From Chamaecyparis obtusa (Eukaryota; Streptophyta; Pinopsida; Cupressales; Cupressaceae): DNA of 64,000 nt. Positions 20,223 to 29,296 of this stretch are shown piece by piece; positions within the stretch are counted from its first letter, which is position 1, and each line of letters opens with the position of its first letter. The notes beneath the pieces were generated by a model that did no database searches, had not been told where the DNA came from, and was given only the letters and a program-made list of their open reading frames with translations. A program made the translations under genes and the position numbers. Where the stretch lies: assembly GCA_027943335.1 (NCBI GenBank), contig BSBK01001582.1:227001-291000 (forward strand). The letters run 5' to 3'.

Positions 20223-21252
20223 TGTTGGAAATATTCAGGAATTAACCGAGTTACTGAGAGGGGAGGGGTGAATCAGTAACTCCAAATTTTCTTACAATTT
20301 AACATGTAATTTACTTTTGACCTTTGCATACAGAAAACATGAAACTTAAAAGCATTCACAATAATGACACATAGATTTGGTTACCCAGAAACCTTCCAAA
20401 AGAAAGTAAAACTAGGGTGGGGATGAAACCCACAAAGCTTTAATACTGCAGAATAAAGTTGGCCGGTTAAGGCTTACAATTTGATCACTTCTGATGATCT
20501 GCCCTGTTAGGAGCAATAAGGATTGCTAAATCCACCCTGTTAAAGGATTTACAAACATACAATGAAGTATGCACTCGGTAAAGAGATTTTACAAAAGACT
20601 GTTAAGTCTACCCAGTTAAAGGATTTAGTACTGATTCACCTGTTAGGATGAAATAGTAGATCTCTGGCTTTGCAACTAGATTGCTAATTGAGATTCGCTG
20701 ATGTACTGATCACCTTCTGTGATGAATTTGTCTTTGCTGTTCCTTATACTTCTGAAGCCCTTTGTAATTCGCTTATCTCTGCCTTTCTTTCTTTTCACAT
20801 ATATGCTTCTTACTTACATTTTACATTTTTACAACATTGTTTATATACAAGTCTTAAACAATTAATTACAATTACCATTACAAAGTCGGCTTGACAAATA
20901 AACATAAGTGCTACTAAGTCGGCCCAAGTATGGTTACACGGTTCCTACAAACTGACTCGGTGACTTTCTGATACTCGGCGTCCACTGCATTACTCGGCAT
21001 CGTCATGCACTCGGTAGAAGTGAAGGCACGGTTCATACTGATCACTCGGTAGGTTTTGAACTTGGTAAATACTGGTGACTCGATAGACATGATGTTACTC
21101 GGTTTACACTGTCCTATTCGGTTTGCACTGTCTACTCGGTTTGCACTGTCTGCTCGGTTTGCACTGTCTGCTCGGTTTGCACTGTCTGCTCGGTTTGCAC
21201 TCAGAATGCAAATAAGTGTTGTCACTAGTGGCAATTCTGCTTAATGCCAACA
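20223..21252 (-). repeat. 5' LTR of S2 (1030 bp)
   Basis: Direct repeat of 14050-15151 with TG...CA ends and five minisatellite units. In the element's sense it carries the CCCCACC...GTTTTACTTTC region seen as CCCACCGGGGTTTTT in the D1, D2 and S1 LTRs, suggesting related LTR modules. Confidence 0.93.
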
Positions 21253-21887
21253 TCTCATTCATAGCATCTCTTCATTTGTTAAAGACAATATAAGAATGCA
21301 TTCTTGTCAGTCACTCAAGGCATCATTGGAACTTTATTTACTTATCCATATTTGGATATACTCAATAGAGCATCTGCCTTTGGTAGTTTGGTTTCAAGTT
21401 TATCATTGCAGATAAGAGACAGCACCATGATTGCACAGATAGAAAGGATAGTCAGAAACAGCATCAATATTTGAAGTTGCAAGCATATAATTTAGAATCT
21501 GAAATAGCAACATATCACTCATAGCGATATTAGACATTTGCATAATTACATCATCATATCAGACATAGCAAATACATTGCTGCAAGCAATACTTATTGAT
21601 TGTATATTGATATTGTTTATATTAGACATAGCATCATTATACTATCACTATAAGTGATAGGAAACATCATATTCATAGCATATTTCATATCATTATATCC
21701 AACAGTGCTATTAAACATATTGGTATCAATATCATCTTGCACACATATTGTGATTGAATCTGAAATAGCGGTTGATATCTTAAGTAACCTCCATTACTTA
21801 GTTTAATTGTAAGTATCTGATAGAGTAAGTCTGAGAAGTGGAGTAATTGTTCCTGTTTTCCAAGTTAGCCAAAAAGTGGACATTACA

Positions 21888-22836
21888 GACAATCACTGTG
21901 AGATGTCCTCATGTGTGACTGTCCTTGTCACAAATGAGGACATCTCACAATGACTGTCCCTTGTGTAATTCAAGCGGCAATTACACAAGGGACAGTCACT
22001 ATGAGATGTCCTCATTTGTGACTGTCCTTACAGTGAGTGTACATTATCATGTTATCTTTAGAGTGACTATCCTCATTTGTTGAAGAAGAAAAGCATTAAT
22101 GTGGTTCAATAGCAATACATTCAAGTGGCAATTACACAAGGGACAATCACTGTGAGATGTCCTCATGTGTGACTATCCTTGTCACAAATGAGGACATCTC
22201 ACAATGACTATCCCTTGTGTAATTCAAGCGGCAATTACACAAGGGACAGTCACTGTGAGATGTCCTCATTTGTGACTGTCCTTACAGTGAGTGTACATTA
22301 TCATGTTGTCTTTAGAGTGACTGTCCTCATTTGTTGAAGAAGAAAAGCATTAATGTGGTTCAATAGCAATACATTCAAGTGGAAATTACACAAGGGACAA
22401 TCACTGTGAGATGTCCTCATGTGTGACTGTCCTTGTCACAAATGAGGACATCTCACAATGACTGTCCCTTGTGTAATTCAAGCGGCAATTACACAAGGGA
22501 CAGTCACTGTGAGATGTCCTCATTTGTGACTGTCCTTATAGTGAGTGTACATTATCATGTTGTCTTTAGAGTGACTGTCCTCATTTGTTGAAGAAGAAAA
22601 GCATTAATGTGGTTCAATAGCAATACATTCAAGTGACAATTACACAAGGGACAGTCACTGTGAGATGTCCTCATTTGTGACTGTCCTTATAGTGAGTGTA
22701 CATTATCATGTTGTCTTTAGAGTGACTGTCCTCATTTGTTGAAGAAGAAAAGAATTAATGTGGTTCAATAGCAATACATTCAAGTGGAAATTACACAAGG
22801 GACAATCGATCACTATGAGATGTCCTCATGTGTGAC
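21888..22836. repeat. Palindromic repeat array E, tandem units of about 253 bp
   Basis: The unit starting gacaatcactgtgagatgtc recurs at about 21888, 22142 and 22396, followed by a variant unit. Each unit contains an internal inverted pair (GTCACAAATGAGGACATCTC and its complement). It continues array D across the 12759-21887 insert. Confidence 0.88.
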
Positions 22837-24317
22837 CTTTGTGAAGGCAAGTGCCAATTTGTACCCAAGTTACCAATATTGTGGCAAAAGTGGGAATGAA
22901 GCATTTAGGGGTCAAATTGGGCAAAGAAGTGTAGAAGTGGCCTATGTGAGGTCTAAATAGCATAACTAAGTCATGGTTAGGGTCTTATGGTGTTTGAACA
23001 ATAAGTTTTGAACCAAAATCCCAAAGGTTGTAACAAGTTGTTAATGTTGTCATTCACAACATTGACAACATTTGTGCAAGGGAGCATTTTCGAGTAAGAT
23101 GGTTATGTAACTATATGAAACCATTGAATTAGGCATCAGATCAACTATAAGAGGCCTCCATCAATCTGTGCAAAAGGTTGGGGGGAAAAACATTTGGAAT
23201 TAAGAAGATTTATAGAGTAACACGGTTTTAGTGAATTCTTGAGTTTTTTTGTTTCTTTGTTGTCAGTTGATTAATGGATTAGATAGCTCGCAGTGTCTAT
23301 TGGAAAATTTAGTACAAGTTGTTTTGTTATTCTATGTTGTGTTTTTTTTGAGTTTTGAAGCATTCCAACTAGTTTGTTAATTCTTTTGTTAAGTACCCTA
23401 TCATTGGTTTGAACCAGGCAGGTTGAACAAATGGAGTCTTAGCTCATCATTCCATTGTCAATTTTGTACGGGCTCTTGGAATGGGTGAGGAGACTCCATG
23501 TACTATATGTTTGGAAGGAGGGGCCCTGGGAAGTTCATTTTCTATGTTTGCAATGATGTCCTAGGTGAGTCAGTTGAGCACAGTTAGGGATGACAAATCA
23601 TTACAAGAAGATTACAACAAGTTGAATGCATTGGTTGCTTCAACTAAAATCTCATGGAGAGGTAGACACACATCTAAAGAAGCCCCAAGTCAAATTAGAA
23701 GATTGGGTGAGTTTCTTTGGTTGCTAAGAAAACAAACTCTTAGTCAGACTGTCCAAGTTGTGTCAAAATACTTGTTTTCAGGCATGGCTGTAGGAGTTGG
23801 TGTACAAAAAATCTAGGAGGAGAAGACCTTAGATATCTTGGAGTTCTCAATAAAGGGCATCTGAATCCTAAGCCCTTTAGGTGGCTTAATATAAACAAAA
23901 AGGCTTGACAAAGGCCTAATTGCTAGCAGCCTATTTTTGGGTGCAATTGGCATGGTTTGATGAACTGGATTGAAGTACTGATGAAAAGTATAGGTGAAGG
24001 AGTAATATTGAAACCAATAGAGGTCCTAGTGGCCAGCCTCTCCATGGAGTAAAGTTCTAGTTGAATGTGTTTCAATTTGTGAAGACAAGACTAGGAGTGT
24101 CCTAGTAGCTGGATTGGTATTGAGCAGAGTTCGTTGTATTTCTTGTTGGTGTGCACTAGTTGAAGGAGTGGGATCTTGGGTAGAGATACCTAAAGAGTGT
24201 AGGGATAGTTAAGTACCCTATCAAGTCAAAACATTGGCCTAAAGAGACCCTAGTGAAGGATAGGGAGTGAGCAAGACAAAGTGTTACATCAATTAACAAG
24301 ATCATTTTTTGGTAATT
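22837..24317. mobile_element. Unclassified insert in the repeat array
   Basis: Non-repeat DNA of about 1.5 kb begins abruptly after a repeat unit ending catgtgtgac and gives way to another unit at gtgtacattatcatg. Its texture (short direct repeats such as aacaagttgttaatgttgtc, no ORF of note) recalls the solo LTR at 8031. I could not find a convincing target duplication or LTR ends, so the class is open. Confidence 0.4.
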
Positions 24318-24560
24318 GTGTACATTATCATGTTGTCTTTAGAGTGACTGTCCTCATTTGTTGAAGAAGAAAAGCATTAATGTGGTTCAATAGCAATACA
24401 TTCAAGTGGCAATTACACAAGGGAATATCACTGTGAGATGTCCTAAGTGTGACTGTCCTTGTCACAAATGAGGACATCTCACAGTGACTGTCCCTTGTGT
24501 AATTGCCACTTGAATGAGGACAGTCACTGTAAAGACAACATGATAATGTACACAAGTACC
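24318..24560. repeat. Palindromic repeat array F
   Basis: One to two units of the same family, ending in the inverted hairpin arm gacaacatgataatgtacac near 24536. Confidence 0.85.
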
Positions 24561-25460
24561 ATGAAGGTAGTCGCAAGTTAGGGCTGTTTCATTGCATACC
24601 CGAAACAATGAAGACGTTACGGTCCACAAAATGTTTGTGCTTGAAAGATGAACAAATAAAATTAAACTTCTAAATAACCAAAGCCGCTAACAATAAATTC
24701 AACACAGATATGTCCTCATTTCTGGGTATTTTAGCTCTTTAACAGCTGAATACTAGATTACATAATAATGACAAAAGAAAAATAAACCCAACGTACTCAT
24801 AAATTGTAGCTGTGATTTCACGGAGGGAATCTCTCTCGGCGCTGTTGAAAACACAAATGACAACGTTCTTGTTTTTTTTGCCCTTATATCCTGATGTGAT
24901 TTCGCGGAGGGTTACAGCGCTGTTGAAAACACAAATGACAACGTTCCTTTTTTTTTTGGCCCTTATATCCTGACAACGTCGCAATTGCAAGTTAGGGTTG
25001 TTTCACTGCATACCCGAAACAATGAAGACGTTACGGTCCACACAATGTTTGTGCTTGAAAGATGAACAAATAAAATTAAACTTCTAAATAACCAAAGCCG
25101 CTAACAATAAATTCAACATAGATATGTTCTCATTTCTGGGTATTTTAGCTCTCTAACAGCTGAATACCAGATTACATAATAATGACAAAAAAAAAATAAA
25201 CCCAACGTACTTAGAAATTGTAGTTGTGATTTCGCGGAGGGTTACGGCGCTGTTGAAAACACAAATGACAACATTCTTGTTGTTTTTGCCCTTATATCCC
25301 GATGTGATTTCATGGAGGGTTACGGCGCTATTGAAAACACAAATGAGAACGTTCTTGTTTTTTTTGCCCTTATATCCCGATGTGATTTCGCGGAGGGTTA
25401 CGGCCCTGTTGAAAACACAAATGACAACGTTCCTTTTTTTTTTTTCCCTTATATCCTGAC
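24561..25460. repeat. Two tandem copies of segment B with 78 bp tandem repeats
   Basis: 24561-24870 and 24990-25240 are inverted copies of segment B (5827-6132). They are followed by two (24840-24975) and three (25225-25460) copies of a unit of about 78 bp holding tgttgaaaacacaaatgaca and cttatatcccgatgtgattt. The minus-strand frame reads repeats of NVVICVFNSAVTLREITSGY, but this looks like repeat translation rather than a gene. Confidence 0.8.
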
Positions 25461-25606
25461 AACGTCGCAATGGCGACATTTCCAAATGTATTGTCATCGC
25501 AATTGTGACGGTGTCGAGCTATATTTGAAAAAAAAAAGCCAAAACCGCATGACATTTGCCTGCCATCGCAAATTGCTATCGAAATTTCACCCCAAATGTA
25601 TTAGTG
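25461..25606 (-). repeat. CACTA right subterminal region and terminal inverted repeat
   Basis: It contains GACAACGTCGCAATGGCGAC and ATCGCAATTGTGACGG motifs like those of the left end, and terminates in CCCCAAATGTATTAGTG, the reverse complement of the left terminal repeat. The TCT duplication follows. Confidence 0.9.
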
Positions 25607-25609
25607 TCT

Positions 25610-27242
25610 GCCAACAAATGGGGCTTGAACCAAGGTGAAATATGTAACCTAAAGTAGACTTGTGACCATCAAGATCACTTTCCCAATCTGAGTCTGTATA
25701 TCCAACCAACTAAAGTCTTGTCCTACTGCATAGTGAATCCCATGTGTATGTGTACCATGTATGTAGTGCAATATGCACTTGGTTTCCTTCCAATGAAGCT
25801 CATGTGGCTCTTGCATGAAGTGAGAAACCATGCCAACTGCAAATGATATGTCAGGGCATGTATGTGTCAAGTATGAGATTTCCAACAAGCTGTCTATACA
25901 AAGTATCATCAACAAGTGGTGTAGAACACTTAGCCTCTAACTTGACACTTGATAGAAATGGAGTGGGTGCAGCCTTGCAATCACTCATGTGAAATCGAGC
26001 AAGTAGATCAAGAGCATACTTGGGCTGAGAAAGTGTGATCCCTGCTAAGGACTATGTGATCTCAATACCAAGAAAATAGTGAATTAAACCCAAGTTTGTC
26101 ATAGCAAATTTGTCCTGCAAAGAAGACTTGACACTAGCAATGATGGATGAAGTACTTCTTGTAATGATCAAGTCATCAACATAAAGCACAAGTATCAAGT
26201 GTGAGTCATCCTACCGAAGAATGTAGACATTCAAATCTAAATGACACCTGGTGAATCCTACTGAGAGAAGGAAGGAATCCATCTTGGCATACCAAGCCCT
26301 AGGAGCCTATTTGAGGCCATAGATAGACTTCCTTAACTTGCAAACCATAGTAGTATCCTGGATGAATCCCTGTGGCTGCTCCATATAAATCTCCTCATGA
26401 AGATCCCCATGTAGAAATGCACTCTTAACATCCATTTGATGTACAACCCAACCATGAGTTGTAGCAATAGCAAGTGTCAAATGAATGGAGTTCATCTTGG
26501 CTATAGGTGCAAAGGTCTTGGTGTAGTCAATACCAGGAACCTGAGAGAAACCTTTTGCAACAAGTCTTGCCTTATACTTATCCACACTTCCATCCGCTAT
26601 AAACTTGGTCTGATAGATCCACTTACATTGAACCAATTTTCTTCCCTTAGGAAGAGGAACTAAGTCCCAAGTGTTATTTCTCATCAAAGAGTTATACTCA
26701 TCCTCCATAGCTTTGTCCCACTCAGGAACTCTTGAAGCTTCCTTGAATGATTGTGGATCGGAAGCAATTGCAATATAAGCATGTGGAAATGAGTTGTGTT
26801 GTGACCTTGTCCTCCTAGTGTCTGAAGTATTCCCCACAAGTGAACCTACTAAATCAAGTGTTTGTTGTGCCCAATGAGGTCTAGTGGAGGAAGAAGATGA
26901 TGAGGGAATGTCCTCAACTATGTCTTGACCCTGCAAAGGTGGAAGCCTACAAGTCAGGGTTGAAGGAGTTTCATCTTCCATGTCACTATCATCACTATCA
27001 TTATCCAAAATGGAGGAAGTAGGAGGAGTTGAAGAATCCAAGCTAGGACAATTCTCTTCAAAGTGAACACTCCTCTCAAAGAATATTTCATGTGTCTCAG
27101 GATCCATAAGCTTGTATGCCTTAAGAGTCTTAGGATAACCAACAAATATGCAAGGCTTGCTTTGTGGTTCCAATGCCTTACATTTTTGTGGAGGTATGCG
27201 TGCCCAAGCTAGACAACTAAAGACTCTAAAGTGTTTCACAAC
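25610..27242 (-). pseudogene. Copia C1 reverse transcriptase and N-terminal RNase H
   Basis: Minus-strand motifs in order: WDLVPLPKGRKLVQCKWIY, YKARLVAKGFSQVPGIDYTK, HQMDVKSAFLHGDLHEEIYM, YGLK-stop-APRAWY, then LYVDDLIIT (near 26180), the RT catalytic pair. RNase H follows with LVGNLIYLTHTCPDISFAVG and GYTDSDWESDLDGHKSTLGY, breaking at WQ where the CACTA element inserted. Several TAG stops interrupt the frame; the one in YGLK-stop-APRAW replaces a conserved Gln. It would copy element RNA to DNA if intact. The downstream end lies at 2288-2655. Confidence 0.93.
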
Positions 27243-28009
27243 TAGTTTTCTTCCACACCAAGCTTCAAAAGGAGTAACTCAATCCAAAGCTTTATGAGGA
27301 GTTCTATTTTGTATGTGAGTGGCACAACATATAGCTTCAGCCAAAAAGGCTTGATCAAGAGATTTAGCATGAATCATACAAGTGGCCATCTCCTTAAGGG
27401 TCCTATTCTTCCTTTCTGCAACACCATTTTGTTGTGGAGTGTAGGCAACTGAATGTTGAAGATCAATACCCTCAAGTGTAAAAAAGTCTATAGGCCTTGA
27501 GTTCACATATTCCCTTCCATTGTCTATTTGAAGAATCTTGATGGCTTTACTTGATTGCTTCTCAACATGAGCCTTGAAGGTGAGAAATTTATCAAAAACT
27601 TCACTCTTGTGACCAAGAAAGTAGACCCAAGTGTAGCGTGAAAAGTCATCAATGAAGGTGAGTACATAACGAGCCTTGCCAAATGATGGCACTGGAAATG
27701 GGCCCATTACATCACTATGAACCAACTCAAGAAAAAATGTTTCTCTCCAAGACTTCCGCTTATCAAACTTCTCTTCAGGATGTTTTCCCATTTCACAACC
27801 TAAACATACACCCTCTAAATACTTGACTTGAGGTAGACCTTTGACCATATCCTTGCTGCTAAGCTGTTGAAGATATCTATAGTTGAGATGTCCAAATCTT
27901 TCATGCCAAAGTTTACTTTGTGAATTTGAGTGTGTCAAAAAGGCATGTGAAGGAGTCTTAGGTAAAAAATTAGAAAATGAATAAAGCCTTGTGTCATGAT
28001 TTGCTTTTC
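27243..28009 (-). pseudogene. Copia C1 integrase
   Basis: A pre-integrase HHCC zinc domain (WHERFGHLNYRYLQQL...CLGCEMGK) is followed by the integrase core: SDVMGPFPV (first Asp), LQIDNGREYVN (second Asp) and NGVAERKNRTL (Glu), so the D-D-E triad is present. The usual GG in the second motif is GR. A TGA stop after TPHKALD separates the N-terminal part of RT, in the same frame. At the 5' side (about 28010) a one-base shift separates it from gag: GAIGKANHDTRLYSFSNFLP lies in another frame from the gag end. Confidence 0.92.
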
Positions 28010-29296
28010 CTATTGCACCATAGAATCATCCTTAAGATTTTTTACTACAACTGAATCAGGTAGGAATTCAACTTTCTTTCCACCTCCATAGTGAGTGATT
28101 TGGTAAATTGAAAGGAGGTTTGTGCTAAGGTTTGGAACATAGAGAACATCTTTGAAAGCTCCATTTTCCATCTCAACTTCCCCTTTCCCTTCAACTTCCA
28201 CTTGAATATCATCTCCTACATAGATGTGAGGTACCATAGATGGTTTCAAGGAATAAAATTGCTCCTTTGTGGGACCCATATGATGTGTGGCACTTGAATC
28301 AAAGATCCATTCCTCTGAATTAGTTGTACTTGCCACAAATGCTTGCCCTTTAACCTTTGAAGTGGAAGGTGATGAATCATTTCCCTTGTAGGAATTTGGC
28401 AAATCAATGTGATGCTTCTTGATTATGTTTGTCAACTCATCAATTTGTTTCTTGTGGCATTGATGCTCATCATGATTTGGCTTCTTGCAGTATGCACAAA
28501 TTTTCTTCTCCTTCTTAGAACTATCCCCCTTGTTTTTGTTTTTGTTGTTGTTGGGAGAAGACTTTCCTTGTTGTGAGGAGGAAGATTGTTGAGTGTTTGA
28601 TTGTGATTTGGCCTTCCACTTCTTTTGCTTCTTGTTGGAACCTTTACCATCTTGATTCCCTTGATTCCCATTATTAGCCACCAATGCCTTAGACTTTGAA
28701 GACTTAAGAATCCCCATACTCATCAATTTTTCTTGTTCTAAGATGAACATTTCTGAAAATGACTCAAATGAAGGTTTAGTGAAGGCACTACCCATTGTTA
28801 ACTTGTGAGTATTGTAACTGGAAACAAAAGCCGCATATTCAGGAGGAAGATGATTCAACAAGTGACTAACCAACTTCACATCCTTCATGGGATTACCACA
28901 ATCATCAAGTTGTGCTCTATAGTCATTGACTTTGTTGAGATAATCTTGGATTGTGTCAAAGTTCCTGGGCTCTAATTTGAGGAGATCAGTCTCAATTTTG
29001 AATCCCATTTCTTCATCTACTTGACCAAACAACTCTGCAAGTTTATCCCAAGCTTCTTTAGCATTGTTTAAGGTTTTGATGTGATACATGATAGCTGTAG
29101 AAATATTCTCTCTCAAGACTCCTAAAGCTTTAAAATTTTTGCAAGACCATTTATTGATTGTAGTAGTATCATCATCAGAAGGTTTTGTAATTGAACCATC
29201 CACATAAGGATTTAAACTGTTAACCATTAACTTGCTCCATACATTATCTTTCCATGTAGCATAGTTATGTGGAGTTAATTTTGCAATAGAACCCAT
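28010..29296 (-). pseudogene. Copia C1 gag and protease
   Basis: The chosen start is MGSIAKLTPHNYATW at 29296; an upstream in-frame ATG at 29347 would add a hydrophobic leader unlike copia gag. Residues about 1-200 form the UBN2-type gag capsid domain (LLKLEPRNFDTIQDYLNKV, LVSHLLNHLPPEYAAFV), then a Lys/Ser-rich linker, one zinc knuckle (CAYCKKPNHDEHQC) and the protease. The protease active site reads WIFDSSATHHM instead of the usual D-S-G, so the catalytic loop Gly is lost. DVLYVPNLSTNLLSI is the conserved later part. The ORF itself is open; the frameshift at its end cuts it from integrase. Confidence 0.9.

Larger units (their letters stand above)
14050..21252 (-). mobile_element. Complete non-autonomous Sirevirus-like LTR element S2
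   Basis: It is bounded by the duplication TCTCA (14045-14049 and 21253-21257) and has direct LTRs at both ends, a 12-base match to the initiator-tRNA-Met primer site and a polypurine tract. It is 7203 bp long. The minus-strand order is 5' LTR, primer site, coiled-coil/zinc-knuckle ORF (20156-18963), long frame of about 1050 codons with three stops (18519-15367), polypurine tracts and 3' LTR. No protease, integrase, RT or RNase H is present, so it needs enzymes from another element. It is a relative of S1. Confidence 0.9.
12759..21887. mobile_element. LTR-like insert (about 1.9 kb) hosting element S2
   Basis: It starts TGTCATGAGCCATGACAT and ends GTGGACATTACA, flanked by the duplication GACAA (12754-12758 and 21888-21892). 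Removing S2 and its TCTCA duplication leaves about 1.92 kb without coding capacity, primer-binding site or internal LTR. It is therefore best read as a large solo LTR. 12790-13220 is extremely AT-rich with an (AAT)n run at about 13186-13214. The family is not identified. Confidence 0.75.
2656..25606. mobile_element. CACTA (En/Spm-type) DNA transposon with captured exons and nested inserts
   Basis: Both ends carry the terminal inverted repeat CACTAATACATTTGGGG, and the 3 bp target duplication TCT flanks it (2653-2655 and 25607-25609); both are hallmarks of the CACTA superfamily. The host copia frame reads cleanly across the two flanks. Subterminal repeats of the type GTCGCAATTGCGACG lie inside both ends. 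I see no TNP2 or TNPA transposase ORF, so the element is non-autonomous. With the nested LTR inserts removed, about 10-11 kb of its own sequence remains: palindromic repeat arrays, repeated leader-like segments and exon-like gene fragments. Orientation cannot be fixed without the transposase. Confidence 0.9.

Noticed and set aside
22837..24317. Solo LTR with target duplication
   Set aside because: The size and texture fit, but I could not find matching duplications or paired LTR termini, so it is left as unclassified.
24739..25497. Frames repeating NVVICVFNSAVTLREITSGY
   Set aside because: These come from the 78 bp tandem repeat; no start context, splice sites or family match, and copies carry stops.
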